A stretch of DNA of 64,000 nucleotides. Origin: Pseudolysinimonas kribbensis. Its GTDB lineage: Bacteria; Actinomycetota; Actinomycetes; Actinomycetales; Microbacteriaceae. Below, piece after piece: positions 18,775-27,429 of this stretch. How positions within the stretch are numbered: the stretch's first letter is position 1; each line of letters starts with the position of its first letter. Location: positions 3,100,001 to 3,164,000 of the forward strand of contig NZ_BSVB01000001.1 in the NCBI RefSeq assembly GCF_030161895.1. The letters are read 5' to 3'. Made by a program: the position numbers and the translations under genes. The notes beneath the pieces were generated by a model. The model had not been told where the DNA came from. It worked only from the letters and a program-made list of their open reading frames with translations, and made no database searches.

Positions 18775-20181
18775 ATGAGCACCGAGGCTGCGCCCGTCAC
18801 CCCGCCAGCGCCCGAGCTGCAGCAGGCCCTGCGCCGGGCGCTCGGCGACGAGGTGGTGCGCACGGACCCGGCGGCGCTCCGCGCCGCGCAGGGCGACCGC
18901 TCGGGTCAGGTCTCCGCCACGGTGCCGCTCGCCGTCGTCGAGGCGCGTAGCACCGGCGACGTGCAGGCGGCCCTGCGCTTCGCGACGGAGCACCGCATCC
19001 CGGTCGTCCCGCGCGGCGCCGGAACGGGCCTCGCGGGCGCGGCGCAGGCCGGCGGCGGGGAGCTCGTCGTCTCGACGGCGGCGATGACGCGCGTGCTCGA
19101 GGTGTCCCGCGACGACGAGCTCGCCGTCGTCGAGCCGGGCGTCATCAACGCCGATCTGAACGAGCGCCTCGCGGGCCACGGCCTGTTCTGGGCGCCCGAT
19201 CCCGCGAGCCGCGCGATCTCCACGGTCGGCGGCAACATCGCCACCAACGCCGGCGGCCTGCACTGCGTCAAGTACGGCGTCACGCGCGAGGCCGTGCTCG
19301 GACTCGAGGTGGTGCTCGCCGACGGGCGCGCTGTGCGGGTCGGGCATCGCACCGTCAAGGGCGTCACCGGCTACGACCTCACGGCCCTGATGATCGGGTC
19401 GGAGGGCACGCTCGGCGTCATCACCGAGGCGACCCTGCGTCTGCGCCCGCTGCCGCGGGGCGAGAAGGTGACCATCTCGGCCGCGTTCGACTCGGTGGAG
19501 CAGGCGGCGCGCGCCGCATCGGTGATGGTGGCCAGCGGCATCCGGCCCGCGATCCTCGAACTGCTCGACGCGACCGCGCTGGAGGGTCTCAGCGCGCACC
19601 TCGGCATCGACCTCGGCGGTCGCGGTGCCCAGCTGCTCGTGCAGACCGACGGCGATGCGTCCGAGCGGGAGGCCTCGGATGCCGAGGCCGTCATCCGCTC
19701 GCTCGGCGGCCGCCCCGAACGCAGCGCGGATGCCGCGGACGCGGAGCGGCTGTTCGAGATCCGCCGCGCGTTCCACTCGTCGAACGAGGCGCGCGGCGCG
19801 GTGCTCATCGAGGACGTCGCCGTGCCGCGCAGCGCGCTGCCGGCCATGTTCGCGGCGATCGAACGGGTGCAGGCCGAGTACGGCATCCTGATCCCGACCG
19901 TCGCGCACGCGGGCGACGGCAACCTGCACCCCAATTTCGTGTTCGAGGCCGACACGGTCGACGGATTCGTCGAGGTGCCCGACCACGTCTGGGATGCCGC
20001 AGACGCGCTGTTCCAGGCCTGCCTGCGGCTCGGCGGCACGCTCACAGGGGAGCACGGGGTCGGCATCCTCAAGCGCCGCTGGCTGCGCGACGAGCTCGGC
20101 GACGACGTCATGGACCTGCAACGGCGGCTGAAGGCCGTGTTCGACCCGCTCGGCATCCTCAATCCGGGCAAGGCCATCTGA
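18775..20181 (+). CDS. FAD-linked oxidase of the GlcD / D-lactate dehydrogenase type
   Basis: 468 residues, intact. PCMH-type FAD domain at ~40-220, with the FAD loop [12 protein letters not shown] and [22 protein letters not shown] and [16 protein letters not shown]-terminal FAD-oxidase domain holds [14 protein letters not shown] and the end motif [15 protein letters not shown] with metal-binding His/Glu residues. Oxidises a 2-hydroxy acid such as glycolate or D-lactate; glcE/glcF partners are not adjacent, which favours a single-subunit D-lactate or D-2-hydroxy-acid dehydrogenase. ATG preceded by TAGCCT at 6 nt. Divergent from adaA-alkA. Confidence 0.9.
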   Translation: MSTEAAPVTPPAPELQQALRRALGDEVVRTDPAALRAAQGDRSGQVSATVPLAVVEARSTGDVQAALRFATEHRIPVVPRGAGTGLAGAAQAGGGELVVSTAAMTRVLEVSRDDELAVVEPGVINADLNERLAGHGLFWAPDPASRAISTVGGNIATNAGGLHCVKYGVTREAVLGLEVVLADGRAVRVGHRTVKGVTGYDLTALMIGSEGTLGVITEATLRLRPLPRGEKVTISAAFDSVEQAARAASVMVASGIRPAILELLDATALEGLSAHLGIDLGGRGAQLLVQTDGDASEREASDAEAVIRSLGGRPERSADAADAERLFEIRRAFHSSNEARGAVLIEDVAVPRSALPAMFAAIERVQAEYGILIPTVAHAGDGNLHPNFVFEADTVDGFVEVPDHVWDAADALFQACLRLGGTLTGEHGVGILKRRWLRDELGDDVMDLQRRLKAVFDPLGILNPGKAI

Positions 20182-20207
20182 GTGCACGCCGTGGAATACC
20201 GGTCCGC

Positions 20208-20882
20208 ATGAACCGGTTGCACCTGAATGACGTGACCACAACGAATCAGATGAACATGCACCGAACCACTTCGAGCCCGCGAACCGGCACCCTGACGGCC
20301 GTGCCGGCGTCGTCGCACGCCGGCACGCACCTGGTCGTGCCGCGTCCGTCCATCGGGCGTCTGCGCCTGCGCCCGACCCGGCGCGGTCGCGGCTTCATCG
20401 TCGGCATCGTGGATGCCGCGGGGCCCGACACCAACGGATTCGCCCCGCGCGACCGGGTCGCCTGGCGCGATCGCGGTGAGGAGCTGCCCGAGCTGCTGCT
20501 GATGGACCAGGACGACGTCCTGGGCGTGCCGTCATGGATCACCGACGAGCAGGTCGTCAGCTACCTCGGGCCCGGCCTCATCGCCCGCGCTCTCGTGCGC
20601 ACCCGCCCGTTCGCCCGGGGAGAGGACGTGCGCGTCGTCTCCACCGATCCGCTCGTGGCCGAGATGACGGGCGCCTGGGCGCGCTCGCTCGGGGCGCGCG
20701 TCGTCGAGCCGGCCGCCTCGGCGGCGGTGGCCATCGAGGACGACGTGCGTTCGCGTCGCGCCGGCTTCGGCAGCCACGGGCGCCTCGCCCAGGCCGCGGT
20801 CGAGGTGTTCCAGGCCATCCGTCGCGGGGTGTTCGAGGGCGTCACGACGCTCGGCGAGGCCGACTCGCGCATCGCGGCCTGA
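20208..20882 (+). CDS. Shortened quinone-oxidoreductase-like protein (degenerate MDR)
   Basis: 224 residues, about two thirds of a normal medium-chain dehydrogenase/reductase. Readable echoes of the family are FIVGIVDAAGP...GFAPRDRVAWRD, then VPSWITDEQVVSYLGPGLIARALV (the position of the usual LP..IS-E-AA-LP...TA segment) and FARGEDVRVVSTDPLVAEM in place of the G-x-G-x-x-G dinucleotide loop, which is missing. The end (VEVFQAIRRGVFEGV) corresponds to the QOR C-terminus. It therefore probably lacks NADPH binding and may be a pseudo-enzyme or regulator. The first ~25 residues are unlike the family; a later start is possible. Confidence 0.55.
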   Translation: MNRLHLNDVTTTNQMNMHRTTSSPRTGTLTAVPASSHAGTHLVVPRPSIGRLRLRPTRRGRGFIVGIVDAAGPDTNGFAPRDRVAWRDRGEELPELLLMDQDDVLGVPSWITDEQVVSYLGPGLIARALVRTRPFARGEDVRVVSTDPLVAEMTGAWARSLGARVVEPAASAAVAIEDDVRSRRAGFGSHGRLAQAAVEVFQAIRRGVFEGVTTLGEADSRIAA

Positions 20883-20902
20883 CCCGCGTCGGCCGCTCGC
20901 CG

Positions 20903-20908
20903 TAGGCT
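20903..20908 (+). promoter_or_regulatory. -10 box (TAGGCT), leaderless type
   Basis: TAGGCT ends 6 nt before the ATG at 20915. Confidence 0.5.
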
Positions 20909-20914
20909 GAGCGC

Positions 20915-21262
20915 ATGGCCGAGCAGGGCGAGGAGCTGCGCGACGAGCTCGTGCCGTTCCTCGGCGAACGCGCGGTGACGATGTTCGCCTTCGCCGTCGC
21001 CGATGGCTACCCGTGCGACGAGGTCGCGACGCCGTTGCGCCGCGAGATCGAGGACTCCGGCGACGACCCGCTCGAGCCCCAGGTGACCGAGGCCGAGCGT
21101 CTGCTGATCGACTGGGGCCGGCAGCTCGGTGCGGGCAGGCGGGCCGACCGGCCGGAGCTCGATGCGCGCGTCGCCGAGACCTTCCAGCCCCGCCTGCGCG
21201 AATTGCTCGCCGACTACGCCGGCACGATCCGCGGGCGCTGCGCCGACGTCGAGCACCCCTGA
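20915..21262 (+). CDS. Hypothetical acidic protein (115 aa)
   Basis: No family recognised with confidence. The protein is acidic and helical (GEELRDELVPFLGERAVTMFAF; VTEAERLLIDWGRQLG). Parts recall the non-catalytic helices of carboxymuconolactone-decarboxylase-like proteins, but the CxxC-H site is absent. Reality is supported by normal codon use, lack of stops and a TAGGCT box 6 nt before the ATG. Confidence 0.6.
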   Translation: MAEQGEELRDELVPFLGERAVTMFAFAVADGYPCDEVATPLRREIEDSGDDPLEPQVTEAERLLIDWGRQLGAGRRADRPELDARVAETFQPRLRELLADYAGTIRGRCADVEHP

Positions 21263-21320
21263 GCCCGGGAACGCCGGAGCCTTCCGTGTCCCGTCGGCCG
21301 ACACGGTCGCGCGGCGCGGA

Positions 21321-21326
21321 TATCGT
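21321..21326 (+). promoter_or_regulatory. -10 box (TATCGT), leaderless type
   Basis: TATCGT ends 6 nt before the ATG of the PrsW protease at 21333. Confidence 0.5.
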
Positions 21327-21332
21327 GTGCGC

Positions 21333-22637
21333 ATGACGAGCCCGACCGAGCCCGCGACCACCGCCCCGCAGACCGCCCCGGACGAGGTGCGCGCGAGCAC
21401 GCGGCACCCGCTGACACCGCCTCCGCGCCGTCCCCGCAGCGTCGGGATCCTGGTCGGCGGCATCGTCGGCTTCCTCGTGGTCGGCGTCGCCCTCCTGCTC
21501 GTGATCGCCTATCTCGGGATCGTGCTCGGACCGCCCGCGTTCTTCGTCGCCGGCCTCATGGCGCTCGTGCCGCTCGCGATCGTGCTGCTGGGGGCGCACT
21601 GGATCGACCGGTGGGAGCCGGAGCCGATCGGCATCCGGATCTTCGCGTTCCTGTGGGGCGCGGGGTCGTCGATCGTCATCGCGCTCGTCGTGGACTCGGC
21701 GGTGCAGATCTTCGTCAAGGCGCACGGGGGAGCCAATGGTGCGACCGACCTGTTCCAGGCCGTGGTGCAGGCGCCGATGGTCGAGGAGGGCGCGAAGGGG
21801 CTCGGCGTGCTGCTGATCTTCCTGGTGGCCAACAAGTACTTCGACGGGCCGGTCGACGGCATCGTCTTCGCCGTCACCGTCGCGGCGGGATTCGCGTTCA
21901 GCGAGAACATCCAGTACTTCGGCCTCGAGCTGGCGGACCCGCACGCGACCAGCGGGGAGGTGGTGCAGCTCTTCATCCTGCGCGGGCTGCTCTCCCCGTT
22001 CGCCCACGCGATGTTCACGTCGCTGACCGGATTCTTCATCGGCCTGGCGGCGCTGCGCGGAGGCCGCTGGCTCGGCGTGCTCTTCGCGATCATCGGCTGG
22101 GTGCCGGCGGCGCTGCTGCACGCCTTCTGGAACGGGAGCCTGTCGTTCGTCTCCGACTTCTTCGGCTACTACGTGGTCGTGCAGGTGCCGCTGTTCGTGC
22201 TCGCGGTCGTCATGGTCGTGCTGCTGCGCCGGCGCGAGATCCGGCTCACCCAGCTGCGGCTCGGCGACTACGTCGCCGCGGGCTGGTTCCATGCGGGCGA
22301 GATCGTGTCGCTGGCCACCCCGGGCGGACGTCGCCAGGCGCTCACCTGGGCCGCGCAGCACCGTCTGCGCCCCGTCATGAAGCGCTACATCCGCGACGCG
22401 ACGCGGCTCGCCCTCACCCGCAACCGCATCGTCATCGGGCGCAACCGCGCGGCCGCGCAACTCGACGAGGCAGCCCTGCTCACCCGGCTCAGCGCCGAGC
22501 GGGGCGGATCGGCGCGGCGGCCGCGGGCGACCGGGCTGCGCGGGCGGCGGGCTAGCGGGTCGCGGCGCGTCAGAGGTCGAGGAATCCCGACACGATCCAC
22601 CATCCGACCCATCCCGCGACCACGACGACGCCGATGA
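21333..22637 (+). CDS. PrsW family intramembrane metalloprotease
   Basis: 434 residues with about eight hydrophobic segments between residues ~30 and 310. PrsW motifs are in order: VEEGAKGLGV (glutamate pair) near 150, GFAFSENIQYF near 188, FAHAMFTSLTG near 228 and LLHAFWN near 262; the Glu and His residues form the proposed metal site. PrsW in Bacillus cleaves an anti-sigma factor; the target here is unknown. Start ATG 21333 has TATCGT 6 nt upstream. The last ~30 residues are Arg/Pro-rich and overlap the convergent DUF3137 gene by 68 nt; an unseen frameshift near 22.5 kb could mean the true stop is the TAG near 22553. Confidence 0.85.
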   Translation: MTSPTEPATTAPQTAPDEVRASTRHPLTPPPRRPRSVGILVGGIVGFLVVGVALLLVIAYLGIVLGPPAFFVAGLMALVPLAIVLLGAHWIDRWEPEPIGIRIFAFLWGAGSSIVIALVVDSAVQIFVKAHGGANGATDLFQAVVQAPMVEEGAKGLGVLLIFLVANKYFDGPVDGIVFAVTVAAGFAFSENIQYFGLELADPHATSGEVVQLFILRGLLSPFAHAMFTSLTGFFIGLAALRGGRWLGVLFAIIGWVPAALLHAFWNGSLSFVSDFFGYYVVVQVPLFVLAVVMVVLLRRREIRLTQLRLGDYVAAGWFHAGEIVSLATPGGRRQALTWAAQHRLRPVMKRYIRDATRLALTRNRIVIGRNRAAAQLDEAALLTRLSAERGGSARRPRATGLRGRRASGSRRVRGRGIPTRSTIRPIPRPRRRR

Positions 22638-23641
22638 CGGCGCCGACCGACACGCCATGCCGGAGCCGGGCCCCTGGGGTGCCACGACGTTCGCCGTGAT
22701 CGAGTTCGCGACGCGATCGTCGCGGTAGTGCTCGGTCTGGTGCAGCGTCTTCGCCCCGACCGTGTCGATGATCCGGAACAGCCGCTGGTACGTGCCGGGG
22801 GCGCTCATGTCGAGCCGGCGCGACGAGTAGGCGAAGAACCAGTCGTCGACGAGCTCCACGTCGAAGGGCGCCGCCTCGTCGATCAGCAACGCCATCAGGT
22901 CCGGCGTGAAGACGTACAGGGCGTCGGTCGCGTAGTCCTTCGGGCAGTACAGCGTGAAGTACCGGTCGAAGTCGCCCTCGAGGTGCAGCACCTGGTCGCG
23001 CGCGAGGGCGACCGGAAGGTTCGAACCGATGATGCCGTTATTGGCGCGCGAGTCGAGCACGATGTTGGGCATCCGCCGGTCGAGCCGGACCGCGAGGAAG
23101 CTCCAGTGATGCGTCGAGCGATTCTTGCCGGAGCCCGTGGTGTAGACGTAGCCGCCCATGTCGAAGAACCGGCCGCTGGTCGACATGACGTGCTCCCGGA
23201 CCTGCCGCGACGAGCCCAGGCCGAAGATCAGCCCGGGATAGGCGGGCGGGAGGTCCTGGGGCGAGAACGCGAAGCCGTTCGCGCGGGCGAATGCATCGAT
23301 ACGGGCCCAGCGACCCCAGCGGCCGGTGCTGCGGAAGATCGCGCGGACGACGAACACGGCGGCCACGGCGATCCCCCGATGAAGACGAGGCCCCCGACGG
23401 GGAACGAGGCCCCGCCGTGCGCCGCGTCGGCCAGGACACCGCCGATCACGCCGCCGAAGGTCAGCACGAAGAAGCCGCCGACGAGCACCGCGATGACGAT
23501 CGCGACGATCTGCTGCGCGCCCATCGTGGCCCACGGAGCGCGAGACGCGCGGGCCCGAGCCCGCCAGGCCTGCACGGCCGAGGGCGGCATCGGTGCCGTG
23601 AGCGGAGCGAGGTCGAGCGGGGCGGGCATGGAGCCATCCAA
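22570..23641 (-). CDS. DUF3137 membrane protein (two frameshifts)
   Basis: About 357 residues after correction. N-terminal cytoplasmic stretch, two close hydrophobic segments (QQIVAIVIAVLVGGFFVLTF and the IAVAAVFVVRAIF region), then a soluble domain (IDAFARANGFAF ... FDMGGYVYTTGSGKNRSTHHWSFLAVRL) and the DUF3137 core. It ends in a tail-anchor helix (VIGVVVVAGWVGWWIVSGF). One G is missing near 23375 (in IGGIAVAAV) and one near 22676 (after NVVAPQG). Role unknown; the domain is common in bacterial membrane proteins. Divergent from the next oxidoreductase. Confidence 0.75.
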
Positions 23642-23662
23642 GCCGACGCGGGGCGGTTAAAG

Positions 23663-23713
23663 ACTGATCGCCCAGTGGCGGGTCGAAGACTCCGGCTCTT
23701 CTGGGCGATCAGT
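23663..23713. repeat. Perfect 13-bp inverted repeat in a divergent promoter region
   Basis: Arms 23663-23675 and 23701-23713 are perfect complements (ACTGATCGCCCAG / CTGGGCGATCAGT) around a 25-nt spacer. It sits between two divergent genes, so a terminator role is unlikely. It may be a regulator site or a structured 5' leader element. Confidence 0.6.
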
Positions 23714-23762
23714 TGACCTACGACCAGGATGCGACCGTCGGGGACGAGCGTCAACCCCTGCG

Positions 23763-23768
23763 TACGAT
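23763..23768 (+). promoter_or_regulatory. -10 box (TACGAT), leaderless type
   Basis: TACGAT ends 6 nt before the ATG of the oxidoreductase at 23775. Confidence 0.5.
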
Positions 23769-23774
23769 CGGAGC

Positions 23775-24716
23775 ATGAGTCGCGTCGTCCGTTTCGATCG
23801 GTTCGGCGGCCCCGACGTGCTGCGGGTCGTCGATGAGCCGGATGCCGAACCCGGCGAGGGAGAGGTGCGGATCGCCCTCCGCGCCGCGGGCCTGAATCCC
23901 GCCGACGCCAAGCGTCGGAGCGCACCGGGAGCGTACGACGTGAGCTTCCCCTCCGGCATCGGCCGCGAGCTCGCAGGCGTCGTCGAGGCGACCGGCCCCC
24001 GCGTGCAACGGCTCGTCGCGGGCGACCAGGTGTTCGGCTCGGTGCCCGACGGCGCCTTCGCCGAGCGCCTCGTGCAGTCCGAGACCTTCTTCGCCCGCAA
24101 GCCCGAGGACATGTCGTGGGAGGTCGCCGGGGGACTCGCCCTCGCCGGTCAGACGGCGTGGGACGCGCTCGGATCGCAGAACCTGCACGCGGGCGACACG
24201 ATCCTCGTGAGCGCGGCGGCGGGCGGCGTCGGCGTCGTCCTCGGTCAGCTCGCGGTGCACCGCGGCATCCGGGTGATCGGCAGCGCGTCGCGGGGCAATC
24301 ACGCCTGGCTGGCGTCGCGGGGCGTCGAGCCCGTCGAGTACGGCGACGGATTCGTGGCCGCGGTGCGCGAACGGGCGCCCGACGGCGCGACGGCCGCCTT
24401 CGACCTGCACGGCCCCGAGGCGATCCGGCAGTTCCTCGAGCTGGGCATCGCGCCGGAGCGCATCAACACGAACGCGACCGATCCCGGCCCGTTCGGCATC
24501 CGGCGGGTCGGCCGTGGCCCGACCGACCTCGACACCCTCGGCGCCCTCGCCGCACTGGTCGTGAGCGGCCGGATCGAGCTGCCGATCGCGGCGTCGTACC
24601 CGTTCGAGCGGGTGCGGGAGGCGTTCGAGCGCCTGGAGACCGGCCACCTGCGCGGCAAGGTCGTGATCACCGGCGACGCGCCGGTGTCGGTGGCGCTCGC
24701 TACACCGGAGCCATGA
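23775..24716 (+). CDS. NADP-dependent quinone oxidoreductase-like protein (zinc-independent MDR)
   Basis: 313 residues, intact. GroES-like N-domain (LRAAGLNPADAKRR; GRELAGVVEATG) and a Rossmann domain with the dinucleotide loop SAAAGGVGVVLGQLA near residue 155. Zinc-binding cysteines of alcohol dehydrogenases are absent, as in quinone oxidoreductases. C-terminus YPFERVREAFERLETGHLRGKVVI is typical. It reduces quinones or activated alkenes with NADPH. Its stop overlaps the next start (ATGA), so the NTF2-like gene is probably coupled. Confidence 0.9.
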   Translation: MSRVVRFDRFGGPDVLRVVDEPDAEPGEGEVRIALRAAGLNPADAKRRSAPGAYDVSFPSGIGRELAGVVEATGPRVQRLVAGDQVFGSVPDGAFAERLVQSETFFARKPEDMSWEVAGGLALAGQTAWDALGSQNLHAGDTILVSAAAGGVGVVLGQLAVHRGIRVIGSASRGNHAWLASRGVEPVEYGDGFVAAVRERAPDGATAAFDLHGPEAIRQFLELGIAPERINTNATDPGPFGIRRVGRGPTDLDTLGALAALVVSGRIELPIAASYPFERVREAFERLETGHLRGKVVITGDAPVSVALATPEP

Positions 24717-25099
24717 CCGACCGACAGCATGTGCAGGACTGGGTCGCCGGCTACCGCCGGGCCTGGGAGTCGAACGCCGAGGCCGACATCCGGGCCCTGT
24801 TCACCGACGACGCCGCGTATCGATACCACCCGTACGACGACGAACCGGTCGTCGGCATCGACGCGATCCTCGCGAGCTGGCTCGAGAACCGCGACGAGCC
24901 GGAGACGACCACGTGGGAGGTGCGGGCCGTGCACGTCGACGGCGACACGGGCTTCGTGCAGGGCGTGACCGACTACCTGCGCCTGGCCAGGGTGTACGAC
25001 AACCTCTGGGTGATCCAGTTCGCCGACGACGGGCGGGCGCGCACCTTCACCGAATGGTTCATGAAGCGACCTCCCGTACAGGACGCAGCCACGTCATAG
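24713..25099 (+). CDS. NTF2-like (SnoaL-fold) protein
   Basis: 128 residues of the alpha+beta cone fold: helix WVAGYRRAWESN, the motif ADIRALFTDDAAYRYHPYDDEPVVGIDAI, then sheet strands ending FTEWFMKRP. Such proteins are small ligand-binding or isomerase-like proteins; no catalytic residue set is obvious. The start overlaps the stop of the upstream oxidoreductase by ATGA, so a joint function is plausible. Confidence 0.85.
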   Translation: MTDRQHVQDWVAGYRRAWESNAEADIRALFTDDAAYRYHPYDDEPVVGIDAILASWLENRDEPETTTWEVRAVHVDGDTGFVQGVTDYLRLARVYDNLWVIQFADDGRARTFTEWFMKRPPVQDAATS

Positions 25100-25132
25100 G
25101 GTTCACCGAGGTGCCGGCGCTGACATGGGCTC

Positions 25133-26377
25133 ATGGATGACAGCACCCCCGGCCTCGATCAGCAGTCCCAGCCCCCGCAGCCCCCGCAGCACGCTTCGGG
25201 CCGGCGCGCCCGCGCGATGCTCATCGCCGGCGTTGCGGCGCTCGCGGTCGGGATCGGCTGCACGGGCATCGGCGTCGCCCTCTTCGCGGGTGCCATCGGC
25301 CGCCAACCGGACAACCCGGGTGCCTCGCCCTCCACGCTGCCGGGCCTCTACCGGCAGGGCGACGGTGGCGACGGCGGCGCGGGCGGGGGCGACGGCTCAC
25401 GCGGCGGATTCGGCGGCTACGGCTTCCGGCAGGGTGACCGCGCGCCCGCCGGCGCCACGCCGGCGATCGCCGCGCAGAAGGCGGGTGTGGTCACGGTGGT
25501 CTCGAAGATCGGGTTCGACGGCCGGGAGGAGGCCGCCGGCACGGGCGTCATCCTGACCTCGCACGGTCGGATGCTGACCAACAACCACGTCGTCGAGGGC
25601 TCCACCGCGATCGAGGTGACGGTGGAGAGCACGAACGTCACGTACCGCGCCGAGGTCGTCGGCACCGACGCGACGGACGACATCGCCGTGCTCCAGCTGG
25701 TCACGGGCACCGGTGCGAACGTGACCGGCCTGACGCCCGCCCGCATCGACCGCGACCGGCTGGCGGTGGGCGATGCCATCACGGACGTGGGCAACGCCAA
25801 GGGCACCGGCAACCTGGTCGCCGCGAACGGCACGGTGGCGGCCCTGGATCAGGGCATCCAGGTCACCGACGACACGACGGGTCGCCCGAAGACACTGAGC
25901 GGGCTGATCGAACTCGACGCCGACGTCGTCGCGGGCGACTCCGGCGGACCCGTGCTGGATGCCCAGGGCGAGGTCACCGGGATCGCCACGGCCGCCTCGA
26001 GCGGCAGCGCCGAGGTCACCGGGTACGCCATCCCGATCTCGACCGCCCTGTCGGTCGCCGAGCGGATCGTCGCGGGCGACGCGAGCGACCGAGTCGTGAT
26101 CGGCCTCCCGGCCTTCCTCGGCGTCGAGGTCGCGACCGAGCAGCCCGCGACGGGCGCGCTGATCGCGGGCGTTGTCGCCGGCACCCCCGCCGCGGCCTCG
26201 GGCATCGGCGCGGGCTCGATCATCACCGCGGTGGACGGCACCGAGGTCGACGGGACCTCGCTCGCCGGGGCCATCGCGGCGCACCGCGTCGGCGACCGGG
26301 TGGAGATCGCCTGGACCGACGCGACCGGCGCCGCGCACCAGGCGACCGTCGCGCTCATCGCCGGGCCGGCGGCCTGA
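25133..26377 (+). CDS. HtrA-type (S1C) membrane-anchored serine protease with PDZ domain
   Basis: 414 residues. One N-terminal membrane helix (~28-50) and a Gly-rich linker precede the trypsin-like domain. Catalytic residues: His in LTNNHVVEG, Asp in TDATDDIAVLQL, Ser in VAGDSGGPVLDA. A C-terminal PDZ domain (~320-405) has IAGVVAGTPAAASGIGAGSIITAVDG. Extracytoplasmic quality-control or signalling protease. Related to the PepD/HtrA group of actinobacteria. Not obviously in an operon; the following gene has its own -10 box after a small hairpin. Confidence 0.92.
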   Translation: MDDSTPGLDQQSQPPQPPQHASGRRARAMLIAGVAALAVGIGCTGIGVALFAGAIGRQPDNPGASPSTLPGLYRQGDGGDGGAGGGDGSRGGFGGYGFRQGDRAPAGATPAIAAQKAGVVTVVSKIGFDGREEAAGTGVILTSHGRMLTNNHVVEGSTAIEVTVESTNVTYRAEVVGTDATDDIAVLQLVTGTGANVTGLTPARIDRDRLAVGDAITDVGNAKGTGNLVAANGTVAALDQGIQVTDDTTGRPKTLSGLIELDADVVAGDSGGPVLDAQGEVTGIATAASSGSAEVTGYAIPISTALSVAERIVAGDASDRVVIGLPAFLGVEVATEQPATGALIAGVVAGTPAAASGIGAGSIITAVDGTEVDGTSLAGAIAAHRVGDRVEIAWTDATGAAHQATVALIAGPAA

Positions 26378-26387
26378 TTCCCAGCCA

Positions 26388-26404
26388 ACCCCCGTTTCGG
26401 GGGT
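26388..26404 (+). terminator. Small hairpin after the HtrA-type protease gene
   Basis: ACCCCC pairs with GGGGGT around a five-base loop, 11 nt after the stop codon. A short GC stem without a T tract; a weak intrinsic terminator at best. Confidence 0.4.
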
Positions 26405-26414
26405 ACAGGCTTCC

Positions 26415-26420
26415 TAGGAT
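26415..26420 (+). promoter_or_regulatory. -10 box (TAGGAT), leaderless type
   Basis: TAGGAT ends 6 nt before the ATG at 26427. This is part of the case for starting the zinc-ribbon protein there rather than at the ATG at 26474. Confidence 0.5.
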
Positions 26421-26426
26421 GTGGGG

Positions 26427-26893
26427 ATGACCGCAGCGACACTCACTGTCCCGCTGCGCTCGAGCTGTGCGCGATGCGGCTGGGGGCTGCTGCCGACTCC
26501 CGTTTCTGCTCAGCGTGCGGAACCGCCCTAGCGGCGGATCGGGTCGTCGCGCCCCTGGATGTGGCGACGCGTCGCACCATCCAGTTCGGCGCGCTGACCA
26601 TCCTGGCCAACATCGTCGTCGGCGCCGCCGGCTTCGGCGTCGTGTACGCCGTCTCCGACGCATCGCGGCTGCTGTTCGCCGCCATGGTGCTGGAGGCCCT
26701 GCACGTGATCGTCGTGGGAGCGCTGGCGGCCCAGACGCTCCGATTCGGCATCCGGGCGGTGCGTCTGACCCGCGACGGCCGAACGCGGATGAGCGTCTGG
26801 GGCGTGATCGGCATCGTGCTCGCCGCGCTCGTGCTGCTCACGCTCGTGCTCTCGTTCGCGGCGGTCCTGACGATGTACCTCGGGGCCCTCTAG
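26427..26893 (+). CDS. Zinc-ribbon membrane protein (frameshift near 26485)
   Basis: About 155 residues after correction. Reading from ATG 26427 gives a first cysteine pair (CARC). After one G is restored in the G run at 26482-26486, a second pair (FCSACG) follows in the downstream frame, together forming a four-cysteine zinc ribbon. Three hydrophobic helices follow (~50-72, ~80-100, ~125-150). Starting at the downstream ATG 26474 would lose half of the zinc site. Function unknown. Confidence 0.65.
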
Positions 26894-26903
26894 CGCGGAC
26901 GCG

Positions 26904-27425
26904 TCAGCGCGCGAGCTCGCTCAGCGCCTGATCGAAGGCGGCTTTCGCGCCGTCGCCGAAGAGCACGAAGACGACCGTCTCGACGTCAGTCGCCGCATCG
27001 ACGACGGTGCGCACGGCGATGCGCGCGGCGTCGTCCATCGGCCATCCGTAGACGCCCGCGCTCACCGCCGGGAAGGCGACCGTCCGGGCGCCGAGGTCAT
27101 CGGCGACGCGCAACGACTCGCGATAGCAGGAGGCCAGGGTCGCGGACCGGTTCTCGGCGCGGGAGTACACGGGGCCGACCGTGTGGATCACCCAGCGCGC
27201 CGGCAGCCGACCCGCCGTCGTGGCGACCGCCCGCCCGGCCGGCAGTCCGTCCGGCAGCGTGGTGGCTCGGAGCTCACGGCACGCCGCCAGGATCTCGGGG
27301 CCGCCCGCCCGGTGGATGGCGCCATCCACCCCGCCGCCGCCGAGCAGCGAGCTGTTGGCGGCGTTCACGATCGCGTCGACCGCGACGGTCGTGATGTCGC
27401 CGCGCCGGGTCTGGAGGTGCGTCAT
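26904..27425 (-). CDS. Macrodomain protein, ADP-ribose / O-acetyl-ADP-ribose hydrolase type
   Basis: 173 residues, a complete macrodomain. The ligand loops are VNAANSSLLGGGGVDGAIHRAGG (residues ~20-42) and FPAVSAGVYGWP (~118-130), the two signatures of the YmdB/MacroD class. It would remove or bind ADP-ribose or O-acetyl-ADP-ribose. It is the last gene of a four-gene unit, 4 nt after marP, and so is probably transcribed with the ECF42 sigma factor. That links ADP-ribose chemistry to an envelope or stress regulon. Confidence 0.92.
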   Translation of the reverse strand: MTHLQTRRGDITTVAVDAIVNAANSSLLGGGGVDGAIHRAGGPEILAACRELRATTLPDGLPAGRAVATTAGRLPARWVIHTVGPVYSRAENRSATLASCYRESLRVADDLGARTVAFPAVSAGVYGWPMDDAARIAVRTVVDAATDVETVVFVLFGDGAKAAFDQALSELAR

Positions 27426-27429
27426 CCGG

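Noticed and set aside
20182..20207. Start of the shortened oxidoreductase at a TANNNT box
   Set aside because: TACCGG lacks the final T and its spacing is unclear, so I did not list a promoter there.
20532..22569. Long minus-strand frame continuing past the DUF3137 protein
   Set aside because: The DUF3137 protein ends in another frame at 22570; the further open frame is antisense of PrsW and neighbours.
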